42,520 nucleotides of DNA from Thioploca sp. Lineage in GTDB: Bacteria; Pseudomonadota; Gammaproteobacteria; Beggiatoales; Beggiatoaceae. The DNA lies in contig JAAUSR010000043.1 in assembly GCA_012032555.1 (NCBI GenBank), forward strand, positions 1 through 42,520, in the 5' to 3' direction. Position 1 is the first letter of the stretch. Each line of letters begins with the position of its first letter. A model generated the notes under the pieces. It was not told the DNA's origin and did no database searches. It saw only the letters and a list, made by a program, of their open reading frames with translations. The position numbers and the translations under genes were made by a program. Shown piece by piece: positions 1 through 8,328 of this stretch.

Positions 1-96
1 CTTGGAGGAAGGAAGGGGCCGGGGTGGTTAAAAAAGTTGATTTTATTCAATTCCTTAGTCACCACCCCCTAACCCCTCTTGGTAAGGAGGGGGGAA
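1..96. repeat. Dispersed G/C-rich repeat, two inverted partial copies
   Basis: Bases 1-46 hold a G-rich block followed by a gggtggttaaaaaagtt core and an AT tail ending in ttattcaa. Bases 58-96 hold a C-rich partner in the opposite orientation, with cacccc-ctaacccctc and ttggtaaggagggg. The first block is clearly related to 38374-38433 (gggtggtaaagaaagttt, then ttattcaa), so this is one dispersed repeat family. It has no coding capacity that I can see. A related palindromic motif also sits inside the 5-oxoprolinase gene. Confidence 0.6.
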
Positions 97-150
97 TTCG
101 GCTTAACTTAATGGCATTGACCCTACGCTTGCTAAATTGACTAATTCAGT

Positions 151-187
151 AGGTAGGGTGGGCAAAAGCGAAGCGTTGCCCACCCTT
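151..187. repeat. REP-like hairpin, GGTGGGCAA family
   Basis: An imperfect palindrome: ggtagggtgggcaa, a short loop rich in gcgaagcg, then ttgcccacccttA. The same hairpin recurs at 23231-23263, 39852-39882, 39973-40005, 41569-41600 and 41695-41729. The last four copies lie beside RAYT transposase sequence, which fits REP elements mobilised by that transposase family. Confidence 0.75.
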
Positions 188-189
188 AT

Positions 190-402
190 TCACTGACAAA
201 AAGCACCGGACTGAGAAGGTGTTTCTTTTTCATCTATACATTTTTGTGTGATACTCATAATGGCCTCTCTTTTGGCGTCTGTACATCCTTGGTGTTTGTC
301 TTGAGCGCATATCGTTTTACTTGCTGTAAAAAGAACGTTTCCCCCCTTTTGCATACAGCCTTCCTCGTTATAAACTTTTTTACGGATGCAATTACTCCAC
401 AT
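190..402 (-). CDS. Small cysteine-containing hypothetical protein
   Basis: An open frame of 70 codons; an internal Met at codon 17 is an equally good start. I do not recognise the family. Five cysteines, and the patterned C-terminal half (CTDAKREAIMS, then KCIDEK), look more like a real small extracytoplasmic protein or a gene remnant than like random sequence. There is no clear signal peptide and no strong ribosome binding site. It lies directly beside a REP hairpin, so it may be the end of a truncated gene. Confidence 0.3.
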   Translation of the reverse strand: MWSNCIRKKVYNEEGCMQKGGNVLFTASKTICAQDKHQGCTDAKREAIMSITQKCIDEKETPSQSGAFCQ

Positions 403-798
403 ATCACTTTCGATATTAATAAGAATTGTCCACGGTGAAGAAACTGAACACCTTGTGGTTTCTTATATTTCTGGTTTGGAAGTCGCTTGGCTCGCTAAAC
501 ATCAACGCATTTATTTAGAATCCCGCTTGAACAATGGATTGCACCCGTGGCAAATTGAATTGACCTTTTACCCAAGGTAAAGTAGCAAGTAGGTTGGACA
601 AAGCAAAACGTGTCCGATTTTAGGTTTCTATGTGGGTTCAACTTCAAGTTGCGTGTCGGGCACGCTGCGCTTAGTCCGACCTACATTTAAAATTGATAGA
701 TGGTAAGCCGCTCAGCAAATTACCCGCCAGCTAATCCTATTTTTAGTTATAATATTAACTATTCATTTTATTAGATAAGGAATGAGAAATAAACCGCT
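403..798. other. Intergenic region upstream of accD, with two REP hairpins
   Basis: No convincing gene. A plus-strand frame up to base 580 ends in a plausible-looking peptide (WLAKHQRIYLESRLNNG), but it has no start signal and no family that I recognise; it may be a gene remnant. Two related hairpins follow at about 589-616 (gtaggttggac, gtccga) and 656-685 (tcgggcac, gtccgacc). A TATAAT sequence at 748-753 could be the -10 element of an accD promoter, but no good -35 element is visible. Confidence 0.4.
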
Positions 799-1731
799 AT
801 GACGACACTGAGTTGGTTTGAAAGATTATTACCTTCACGTATTCGCACCGATGGTAAAAAAAGTAAACATACCGTACCAGAGGGGGTATGGAGCAAATGT
901 CCACTTTGTCAAGTGGTACTATACAGTCCTGAATTGGAACGCCATTTGAATGTGTGTCCCAAATGTGGCCATCACTTGCGCATTGAGGCTCGTAAGCGTC
1001 TAGAACATTTTCTTGATCCTCAACCCCGTGAAGAAATTGGGGTTGAACTGTTACCGATCGATCGTCTCAAATTTCGTGATAGTAAAAAATATAAAGATCG
1101 ATTGGTGCAAGCTCAAAAAAGCACCGGGGAAAAAGACGCCTTAGTGGTCATTAAAGGTCAAGTTCACAACTTGCCTTTAGTCGCTTGTGCCTTTGAATTT
1201 AAGTTTATGGGTGGCTCAATGGGAAGTGTGGTTGGCGAACGCTTTGTACGAGCGGCTAATGCCGCCATTGAGGCGCATATTCCCCTCGTTTGCTTTGCAG
1301 CCAGTGGAGGTGCTCGTATGCAAGAAGGTCTATTTTCATTGATGCAAATGGGTAAAACCAGTGCTGTTCTTAATCGTCTTAATCAAACCGGACTTCCCTT
1401 TATTTCAGTTTTAACTGATCCAACGATGGGTGGTGTTTCGGCTAGCTTGGCCATGTTAGGTGATATTCATATTGCTGAACCGAATGCGCTAATTGGTTTT
1501 GCCGGACCACGAGTCATTGAACAAACCGTTCGTGAAACTTTACCGGAAGGATTTCAACGCAGTGAATTTTTACTCCAACACGGCGCTATTGATATGATAG
1601 TTGATCGTCGTGAGATGCGCCAACGGATTGCCTCATTATTGGCTATATTAACTCATCGTCCTCCACTGGTTATAAAATCGCTCGCCACGACACCTATTCA
1701 ATCTTTACCCAATAATTCCGAATCCACCTAA
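799..1731 (+). CDS. accD: Acetyl-CoA carboxylase carboxyltransferase subunit beta
   Basis: AccD is the beta half of the cytoplasmic carboxyltransferase. With AccA it moves the carboxyl group from carboxybiotin to acetyl-CoA, giving malonyl-CoA for fatty-acid synthesis. The 310 residues match the family length (about 300). The N-terminal zinc ribbon is visible as C34-x2-C37 and C53-x2-C56. The crotonase-like core follows, with [34 protein letters not shown] and [12 protein letters not shown], all highly conserved. The start is supported by its alignment with the short basic N-terminus of other AccD proteins (a SWFERL-like start). The gene is alone: nrdA begins 419 bases downstream. Identification is secure. 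Confidence 0.97.
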   Translation: MTTLSWFERLLPSRIRTDGKKSKHTVPEGVWSKCPLCQVVLYSPELERHLNVCPKCGHHLRIEARKRLEHFLDPQPREEIGVELLPIDRLKFRDSKKYKDRLVQAQKSTGEKDALVVIKGQVHNLPLVACAFEFKFMGGSMGSVVGERFVRAANAAIEAHIPLVCFAASGGARMQEGLFSLMQMGKTSAVLNRLNQTGLPFISVLTDPTMGGVSASLAMLGDIHIAEPNALIGFAGPRVIEQTVRETLPEGFQRSEFLLQHGAIDMIVDRREMRQRIASLLAILTHRPPLVIKSLATTPIQSLPNNSEST

Positions 1732-2109
1732 TCTATTGAGTGTTGCCTTTAGTTATCTTAATTTTCCCCAAATAAACTTGTTTAAAAGGATTACCTACCT
1801 GGTTCTCCTTTGAAACCGGAATTTTTTATTCAACTATTAAATTTATTTATTTTAACTAGAGTTAACAATAAGATATTTATTTGATTCATTACCGGTAACA
1901 GAGGAAGAACTCGTTTGTTCTAGTAGCAACCCTATAAATAATTATCTGAAATTCTCTTAATAGCGGCTAGTTAATCACCTATTTATTATAGGTTATAAAA
2001 AATACTAACAGGAACAGTTAGTAGTAATTTTTTGTTTTAATTCAAATAATTAAAAACTTTCAGTTTAATGATTGGTAAGGTATCATTTTAATTAAAATTA
2101 AGAATAAAC

Positions 2110-2125
2110 TGTCATAATTATGACA
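2110..2125. promoter_or_regulatory. Perfect 16-bp palindrome upstream of nrdA, candidate operator
   Basis: TGTCATAATTATGACA is a perfect inverted repeat that ends 25 bases before the nrdA start codon and 14 bases before its Shine-Dalgarno sequence. Its symmetry and position suit a repressor operator. It does not resemble the published NrdR box (acacwatatattgtgt type), so the cognate regulator is unknown. Confidence 0.4.
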
Positions 2126-2139
2126 ATTACCTTATTTTC

Positions 2140-2145
2140 AAGGAG
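2140..2145 (+). promoter_or_regulatory. Shine-Dalgarno site of nrdA
   Basis: AAGGAG, five bases before the ATG at 2151. It is a strong site and fixes the nrdA start. Confidence 0.8.
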
Positions 2146-2150
2146 AATTT

Positions 2151-4976
2151 ATGCACTCTGAAATAGTTACAGAGTCAGAATCAGCAGAGACTATTGCCAT
2201 TTTAACAGAACCTACCTTGATAGAAGGGGATAATATTTCACTGCTCCAATACCGTGTTATTCGACGTAATGGTGAATTAACTCAATTTGATGCTGATAAA
2301 ATTGCAGCAGCGATGACTAAGGCGTTTTTAGCGGTGGAAGGCCATACTGCAACGACTTCCAATCGAATTCATAATACTGTACGCCAATTAACTCAACAAG
2401 TTATAAAAGGTATCCGCCGACGCTTACTGACCAGTGGTACCGTGCATATCGAAGAGATACAAGATCAAGTTGAATTAGCGCTTATGCGGGCCGGTGAACA
2501 TAAAGTAGCCCGAGCTTATGTCATTTACCGTGAGGAACATGCCCATCAACGTGCCATGAGGAAAGAAAAAACTGTGATTCATGTTACCAATAAACAGGGG
2601 CAACGTTACCCGCTTGATGAAGAGCGATTACACACGGTAGTAGTAGAAGCTTGTGCTCACTTAGAAAATGTTCATGCGGAAATTATTCTGGAAGAAAGTT
2701 TAAGAAATTTGTTTGATGGTATTTCAGAAGTTGATGTTAATCGTGCTCTGGTGATGAGTGCGCGTAGCCTGATTGAGAAAGAACCGAATTATACCTATGT
2801 TGCTGCTCGCTTATTACTTGATCACCTGCGTAGTGAAGCATTCAGCTTTGTTCAATTGAGTCAAACTCAACAAAATACAGTACAACTAATTGATTATTAT
2901 ACTGAATATTTTAGAAGCTATTTAAAATGCGGCATTCAGTATGAATTGCTCGATCCAAGGTTAGCCGAATTTGATTTGGAGCAACTGGGTAATGCTTTGG
3001 TTGCTGAGCGTGATGAGAAATTTACTTACTTGGGCTTACAAACACTCTATGATCGTTATTTCTTACATTGGCAAGAAACACGATTTGAATTACCTCAAGC
3101 TTTCTTTATGCGAGTCGCGATGGGGTTAGCTTTGAATGAAACTGAGCGCGAAGTACGAGCTATTGAATTTTATAATTTATTGTCGCGTTTTGATTTGATG
3201 ACCAGTACCCCGACGTTATTTAATTCGGGTACTTTGCGTCCACAATTATCAAGTTGTTTCTTAAGTACGATTCCAGATAGTGCGGAAGGAATTATGGGCG
3301 CAATAACTGACAATGCCTTACTCTCTAAACATGCTGGGGGGATTGGTAATGATTGGACGCCAGTTAGGGGCATGGGCGCGCATATTAAAGGTACGAACGG
3401 CAAATCTGGTGGTGTTGTGCCTTTTATGAAAATTGCTAATGATGGTTTAGTGGCCTTTAACCAATCCGGGAAACGCCGGGGTTCTGGCTGCGCTTACTTA
3501 GAAACCTGGCATATTGATATTGAAGAGTTCTTAGAACTTCGCAAAAATACGGGTGATGAACGGCGGCGCACCCATGATATGAATACCGCCAACTGGATTC
3601 CAGATTTATTTTTAGAACGGGTGCATGAGAATCAGCTATGGACTTTATTCTCACCAGACGAAGTGCCTCATTTGCATGATTTGTATGGCACTGCATTTAA
3701 GACTGCTTATGAAAAATATGAAGAAGCCGCTCGCCAAGGTCAAATTAAAATTTGGAAGCAAGTGAGTGCTATCGAATTGTGGCGCAAAATGTTAACGATG
3801 CTGTATGAAACTGGTCATCCTTGGTTGTGCTTTAAAGAACCTTGCAATTTACGCAATCCGCAACAACATGTTGGGGTAGTACATTCTAGTAATCTCTGCA
3901 CTGAAATTACTCTCAATACAGATTCTGAAGAAATTGCAGTTTGTAATTTAGCAAGTATTAATCTGGCGGCTCATATTCGAGAAGGTCAATTAGATATCGA
4001 TAAGTTACAACGGAGTATTCGAATTGGGATGCGGATGCTCGATAATGTTATTGACATTAATTACTACTCAGTTCCCCAAGCAAAAATAGCTAATCTACGT
4101 CACCGTCCAGTGGGATTGGGAATAATGGGATTCCAAGATGCTTTATATCAACTGCGGATTCCTTATGCCAGTGACCCAGCTATAGAATTTGCTGATTATA
4201 CCCAAGAAGTTATCAGCTACTACGCTATTCTCACTTCTACTGAGTTAGCACAGGAACGAGGTCACTATTCTACTTTTAAGGGTTCACTCTGGAGCCAAGG
4301 TATTTTACCCATTGATAGCATTAACCTGCTTGCTCAAGTGCGTGGTCATTATTTAAACATGTCAACCACTATGACCCTGGATTGGAATAGTTTACGTGAA
4401 CAAGTTAAAACGGTTGGTATGCGTAATTCTAATTGTATGGCAATAGCCCCCACAGCCACAATATCACTGATATGTGGTGTATCACAATCGATTGAACCTA
4501 TTTACCAAAACTTGTTTGTTAAGTCTAATTTATCTGGTGAGTTTACTGTTATTAATCCTTACTTAGTAAGTGACCTCAAAGCACGGGGGTTATGGGACGA
4601 AGTTATGATTAATGATTTGAAATATGGTGATGGCAGTATTCGTGAAATTAAGCGAATTCCCTCAGATCTACAAACACTGTATGCGACTGCCTTTGAGATT
4701 GATCCCAGTTGGTTAATAGAAGCCGCTTCACGACGGCAAAAATGGCTTGATCAAAGTCAATCACTTAATCTTTATATGTTAGAACCGTCTGGTAGGAAAC
4801 TTGACCAATTGTATCGGTTAGCTTGGTTACGTGGCCTTAAAACTACTTATTATTTAAGGAGTTTGGGTGCAACTCGTGTTCAGAAGAGTACGGTTTCTCA
4901 TTATCAATTCCATACAATGCCCAATATCACTCAAGCTTGTGCATTAGAAGATCCAGAATGTGAAGCTTGTCAGTAA
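2151..4976 (+). CDS. nrdA: Ribonucleoside-diphosphate reductase class Ia, alpha subunit
   Basis: NrdA is the catalytic large subunit that reduces ribonucleoside diphosphates to deoxyribonucleotides. It needs the tyrosyl radical of NrdB and is re-reduced by thioredoxin or glutaredoxin. The 941 residues are longer than the E. coli protein because there are two N-terminal ATP-cones (about residues 34-130 and 141-235), as in Pseudomonas-type enzymes. Active-site positions are visible: C369 in SSCFLST, the N581-L-C583-T-E585 motif with the thiyl-radical cysteine and general base, C598 in AVCNLAS, the radical-transfer Tyr pair in TTYYLRSLG, and the C-terminal redox cysteines C937 and C940 in CEACQ. 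nrdB follows after about 300 bases. trxA, encoding a likely electron donor, lies further downstream. Confidence 0.97.
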   Translation: MHSEIVTESESAETIAILTEPTLIEGDNISLLQYRVIRRNGELTQFDADKIAAAMTKAFLAVEGHTATTSNRIHNTVRQLTQQVIKGIRRRLLTSGTVHIEEIQDQVELALMRAGEHKVARAYVIYREEHAHQRAMRKEKTVIHVTNKQGQRYPLDEERLHTVVVEACAHLENVHAEIILEESLRNLFDGISEVDVNRALVMSARSLIEKEPNYTYVAARLLLDHLRSEAFSFVQLSQTQQNTVQLIDYYTEYFRSYLKCGIQYELLDPRLAEFDLEQLGNALVAERDEKFTYLGLQTLYDRYFLHWQETRFELPQAFFMRVAMGLALNETEREVRAIEFYNLLSRFDLMTSTPTLFNSGTLRPQLSSCFLSTIPDSAEGIMGAITDNALLSKHAGGIGNDWTPVRGMGAHIKGTNGKSGGVVPFMKIANDGLVAFNQSGKRRGSGCAYLETWHIDIEEFLELRKNTGDERRRTHDMNTANWIPDLFLERVHENQLWTLFSPDEVPHLHDLYGTAFKTAYEKYEEAARQGQIKIWKQVSAIELWRKMLTMLYETGHPWLCFKEPCNLRNPQQHVGVVHSSNLCTEITLNTDSEEIAVCNLASINLAAHIREGQLDIDKLQRSIRIGMRMLDNVIDINYYSVPQAKIANLRHRPVGLGIMGFQDALYQLRIPYASDPAIEFADYTQEVISYYAILTSTELAQERGHYSTFKGSLWSQGILPIDSINLLAQVRGHYLNMSTTMTLDWNSLREQVKTVGMRNSNCMAIAPTATISLICGVSQSIEPIYQNLFVKSNLSGEFTVINPYLVSDLKARGLWDEVMINDLKYGDGSIREIKRIPSDLQTLYATAFEIDPSWLIEAASRRQKWLDQSQSLNLYMLEPSGRKLDQLYRLAWLRGLKTTYYLRSLGATRVQKSTVSHYQFHTMPNITQACALEDPECEACQ

Positions 4977-5258
4977 GGCAAATGATCTGCCTAAATCGGT
5001 TGTGCTAGGTGAATTGAAACTTGGCTGATGATTGACTTAAAAAAATAAGTTGCCTCGCCCTGAAGTTAAATCAGGATTAATCGTTGCTTAGTCTATTGTT
5101 AACTTCATAAGTAGGGAATGGCTGATTAGAATCATGTGCCATACTTCTTTAGGGATAAATTAATCCCATCTAACCCTAACAAGAGTATAACTAACTGATG
5201 ATTAGCGACGATATGCGCTATTCTCTCATTATTTACTTTTTATTTTAATGAATTAGAC

Positions 5259-5263
5259 AGGAG
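5259..5263 (+). promoter_or_regulatory. Shine-Dalgarno site pointing to an upstream nrdB start
   Basis: AGGAG, 10 bases before the ATG at 5274. No comparable site precedes the ATG at 5389. This is the main reason to think that nrdB translation begins at 5274. Confidence 0.65.
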
Positions 5264-5273
5264 ATTCACAATT

Positions 5274-5405
5274 ATGTTGGATTTTGACGACTCCGTTGAA
5301 AGTATAACGAATACCACTACAATTAACACTTACCGACGGAGATCTTCCGCTGGTCAAAGCAAAATCTCAGCTAAAGAAAAAAAAAGTAATGACTATAGCG
5401 AGTAG
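5274..5405 (+). CDS. nrdB: Probable N-terminal segment of NrdB, frame-shifted from the main ORF
   Basis: A 43-codon reading frame beginning MLDFDDSVES, with a good ribosome binding site. Class Ia NrdB proteins of gammaproteobacteria commonly start ML-(S/N/D)-(W/F)-DD followed by a variable linker, so this reads as the missing NrdB N-terminus. It runs into an A9 tract at 5377-5385. Removing one A would join it to the main frame just before the MTIASS start. As written, it ends at a TAG at 5403-5405 and overlaps the ATG at 5389. It may be a sequencing error, a mutation, RNA-polymerase slippage on A9, or a leader peptide with coupled re-initiation. Confidence 0.6.
   Translation: MLDFDDSVESITNTTTINTYRRRSSAGQSKISAKEKKSNDYSE
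5377..5385 (+). other. A9 homopolymer at the nrdB frame junction
   Basis: Nine consecutive A residues lie exactly between the MLDFDD frame and the main NrdB frame. A tract of this length is a known substrate for RNA-polymerase slippage and also a common site of sequencing indels. Confidence 0.85.
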
Positions 5406-6453
5406 CCTTGATCCCATTACAATAGGTGCTAAACGACCTCATGCAGATGATATTAAAATTATTGGCGGACGCGGTTATGATTTGCGGCAACCGATTCCAA
5501 TTAAATATCCGGAAGTGAGAGAACGTTTTTTAAATGCACGCAAGAATTTTTGGACACCCAATGACATCCCGATGGGTGAGGATAAATTACAATGGAATAC
5601 CGGGCAATTAACTGAGGCAGAAAAGTGGTTGTTTAAGACCAATATTTCTTATCTCACTGCGAGTGATAACTTAGTACCGGACAATCTGAATAATGCGATT
5701 TTGCAACATATTACTGCCAATGAAATGAGACAATATTTACGTTGGCAAATCAGTGAGGAGAGTAATCATATTGAATCCTACTTATTTATTCTCGAATCGT
5801 TTGGTTTAGATGAAAAAGGGCAAGGTCAAATTTTTAATTTATATCAAGAAATTCCAGCTTTAACTAACAAATTAAATTGGAATATTAACTTTACTAACAA
5901 CGTAGTTCATTGCGATACGTCGGTTGGGTCAATGGAAGCCAATCGTGCTCTATTAGAAGACCTGATTAGTTACTATGTCTTCGAATACTTGTTTTTTCCA
6001 TTAGGATTCTCACAAATTTTCGCGTTAGCCAGAAAAGGTAAACTGCGTAATACTGCTCAACAATATAGTTATATTTGGCGGGATGAGAACTTGCATGCAC
6101 TCAATGACTTGTGGTTAATTCGACAAATTACGCTGGAAAATCCAATACTTTGGGATGCAGCTATGCGAGAACGTTCTCGCGCTATTATTGATGAAGCGGT
6201 TAAATTAGAAATTGAATATGCTAAAGCCTCCATGCCTGATGGTGGTATTCTAGGCATGTCGATTAAAACCTATTTTGAATTTACCCAATTCATGGGCAAT
6301 CAAATTTGCCAAAATTTGGGACTAAAACCCTTATTTGCCATTAAAGAACATCCCATGCCTTGGATTAGTGAATATGAGTTAAATCAGGAAGTTAACTTTT
6401 TTGAAGGCCGGGTACGTGAATATCAAACTGGGAGTCAACTCTCTTGGGATTGA
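5389..6453 (+). CDS. nrdB: Ribonucleoside-diphosphate reductase class Ia, beta subunit
   Basis: NrdB carries the di-iron centre and the stable tyrosyl radical that starts catalysis in NrdA. Counting from this ATG, the ligands fit the E. coli spacing: D93, E124, H127, E199, E233 and H236, with radical tyrosine Y131 in ESNHIESY. The E124-x2-H127-x3-Y131 arrangement and the 34-residue gap from E199 to E233 match E115/H118/Y122 and E204/E238. The C-terminal tail, which docks on NrdA, is present. The 354 codons cover the whole catalytic domain, but the ATG has no clear ribosome binding site. The true start is probably 5274 (see that entry). Confidence 0.95.
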   Translation: MTIASSLDPITIGAKRPHADDIKIIGGRGYDLRQPIPIKYPEVRERFLNARKNFWTPNDIPMGEDKLQWNTGQLTEAEKWLFKTNISYLTASDNLVPDNLNNAILQHITANEMRQYLRWQISEESNHIESYLFILESFGLDEKGQGQIFNLYQEIPALTNKLNWNINFTNNVVHCDTSVGSMEANRALLEDLISYYVFEYLFFPLGFSQIFALARKGKLRNTAQQYSYIWRDENLHALNDLWLIRQITLENPILWDAAMRERSRAIIDEAVKLEIEYAKASMPDGGILGMSIKTYFEFTQFMGNQICQNLGLKPLFAIKEHPMPWISEYELNQEVNFFEGRVREYQTGSQLSWD

Positions 6454-7199
6454 ATGGGCACCCTATATTAGTTATCAGTATGGTCGTCCCAATCTGATTA
6501 TAGACAAAGCCGGTAATCTAGTACAATGAATTGTGACTCTTTCTTGATAAGCATTAACCGATATGGATTTAAAAATCGGGCATTACTCTATAGAATGACT
6601 AAGAAGAAAATTGTGCTAATTGGCCTTTAAAATAAGCAAACTGAAAATAAATACAGCCAATTCAGTTGTATGGTGTGCACGTTCCACAGAAAGAGTTCTA
6701 TCTTTTTTAGAAGAGGATTCTTTCTGGAGGTGACCGGTTATTAACCTTAGTTTGATAACGATTTGGCTTCTAGCTCGGCTATTGGGTTTCATTGGTATTT
6801 CACCATCTTAATGAATAAGAGAGAAAACGATAAAAAAACATACGGCAAAATGGATTGAATATCACTTTGTCACCGTTCTATGGTTATCACCGAATTAATA
6901 AAACCCTAAACTTGTATAAAGTATTGATTAATACAGAAAAATGTTTAATTAAACAGGACTAACCAAAAAATAGTGAAATCCTTATCTTGCTAATTATTTG
7001 CTAGATGCTAAAATAATTCGACGATCAAGTTAATTAAATTAAAGTTACAATATAAAATCGTGAACTGCTTCTATAAAAAGAATTGGGATAGAAGTTCTTC
7101 TTAAATTAAAAAAATAAGTCTAAGTCTAATCAAAATTTATTTGAATCAAAATCGTTAATAATTAGTGTTTAATTTCATCAGTGTCGGAGAACTGTCATT
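6454..7199. other. 746-base AT-rich gap between nrdB and trxA
   Basis: No protein gene seen. The only clear structure is a nested hairpin at 6687-6726. The rest is low-complexity AT-rich sequence that probably carries the trxA promoter. A small RNA cannot be excluded from sequence alone. Confidence 0.4.
6687..6726. other. Nested hairpin of unknown role
   Basis: The outer stem is CAGAAAGA (6687-6694) with TCTTTCTG (6719-6726). The inner stem is TTCTA (6696-6700) with TAGAA (6708-6712), around a T-rich loop. There is no U-tract after it, so it is not a standard terminator. It could be an RNA processing or stability element. Confidence 0.35.
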
Positions 7200-7526
7200 A
7201 TGAGCGAACATATCGTCTATGTTACAGACGACTCTTTTGCAGACGAAGTATTGAAATCAACTATTCCGGTGTTAGTGGACTATTGGGCAGAATGGTGTGG
7301 ACCTTGCAAAATGATCGCCCCGATTTTAAATGAAATTGCACGAGAGTATGTGGGGAAGTTAAAAGTGGCTAAATTAGACATTGATAAAAATCAAGCAACA
7401 CCGCAAAAGTATGGTATTCGAGGTATCCCTACTCTCATGCTATTTAAAGCCGGTCAAGTTGAGGCCACCAAGGTGGGGGCACTTTCTAAATCTCAACTAA
7501 TAGCCCTGTTAGATAGCAATTTGTAA
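7200..7526 (+). CDS. trxA: Thioredoxin
   Basis: A cytoplasmic thiol-disulfide reductant that keeps ribonucleotide reductase and other enzymes reduced. The 108 residues are typical. The redox motif W32-C-G-P-C36 and the cis-proline motif [11 protein letters not shown] are present. CGGAGAAC lies upstream at a usable spacing and supports the ATG. trxA followed by rho is the arrangement of E. coli and many gammaproteobacteria. The position downstream of nrdAB is also functionally sensible, although a 746-base gap argues for a separate promoter. Confidence 0.97.
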   Translation: MSEHIVYVTDDSFADEVLKSTIPVLVDYWAEWCGPCKMIAPILNEIAREYVGKLKVAKLDIDKNQATPQKYGIRGIPTLMLFKAGQVEATKVGALSKSQLIALLDSNL

Positions 7527-8085
7527 TCTAGATTTTTTTGTTGTTAAGTTAATATTTCTAGCCTTTCCCTCTAGACGAGGGGTAGGTTACGTGCTAATCT
7601 TACCCATAGTTAAGTTTCGTGCGGATATCGCTTCCCTACATTAGCCGTCATGTCACAATACTTTCTTACCCAATCAGGTGAAATGTAAAAGTTGCCGTCA
7701 TTCATCAAAGAAGTTAGAATTTAAAAATATTAACCACTGACTGTCTTTGTGATAGCTCAGTAATGAAGATAAAAATCACCATGAGTTGCTTGCCAAAATC
7801 TCTCTGTCTAATAGAAGAAAGATTCTGTCTTATTAACATCCACATAATAGGTATCCGATTCACCACTACACCCTTTTATTCCAAGAAAGGTTTTATGAGT
7901 GAACCAATAGAGTTAGTTAATTTTAAAGCCAATCGTAGTATATATCCAACCCATTGAAATTAAAACGAATCAATAATAGAAAATTATCCAATTTTGCTCT
8001 AGATTACCAATAGTGATTGAAGATAAATATGGAAGAAAGGAGTAGGTTAAATGATGTTAACCTTGTAGACAGTTCTTAAAGTCAG

Positions 8086-8138
8086 GATGAGAAGTCTGTC
8101 TACCAAATTAAATTCAGTTGGTACAGACGAGTCTCATC
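8086..8138 (+). promoter_or_regulatory. Long hairpin in the rho leader
   Basis: The arms are GATGAGA-a-GTCTG-tc-TACCAA (8086-8106) and TTGGTA-CAGAC-gag-TCTCATC (8118-8138). This gives an imperfect stem of about 18 pairs around an AT-rich loop of about 11 bases. It lies 190 bases before the rho start. It is probably a folded leader element, since no U-tract follows. Confidence 0.45.
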
Positions 8139-8214
8139 TACGACAGCCAGTTACTGGAACTTGTCTAAGTTATTGGTTACTTACAATCTAACCAAAATTA
8201 AAATGTGGAATCCT

Positions 8215-8229
8215 AGTCAGGATCTGACT
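8215..8229 (+). promoter_or_regulatory. Short hairpin in the rho leader
   Basis: AGTCAG-gat-CTGACT is a perfect six-pair stem with a three-base loop, about 100 bases before the rho start. Its role is unknown; it may act with the 8086-8138 hairpin. Confidence 0.35.
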
Positions 8230-8328
8230 GGTCGTTTCTGTCATTTCTCTTAGTAGTCAAAACCGTGTGTTATAGACTGCACCTTATCCCTGTGTAATAA
8301 ACAGGCATTTTGTTAACTCTACATGACC

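Larger units (their letters stand above)
1732..2150. other. AT-rich intergenic region between accD and nrdA
   Basis: No gene seen in 419 bases. There is a weak hairpin after accD near 1800-1822 (ggtt/aacc, then a T-rich run at 1825-1830) that could end the accD transcript. The nrdA-proximal end carries a perfect palindrome, listed separately. I looked for the tandem NrdR-box pattern and did not find a convincing pair. Confidence 0.5.
7527..8328. other. Long trxA-rho intergenic region, probable rho leader
   Basis: About 800 bases without a convincing gene. A CCCTC/GAGGG hairpin at 7566-7580 could end trxA transcripts. The 3' half holds two strong hairpins, listed separately. In E. coli, rho is preceded by a long leader through which Rho limits its own transcription; a comparable role here is inferred from position only. 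Confidence 0.45.

Noticed and set aside
1860-2150. NrdR boxes upstream of nrdA
   Set aside because: I searched for two spaced copies of the acacwatatattgtgt type and found no convincing pair.
7763-7957. A 64-codon plus-strand frame in the trxA-rho gap
   Set aside because: No ribosome binding site, no recognisable motif, and a Cys/Ile/Thr-rich composition of random type. It lies in the probable rho leader.
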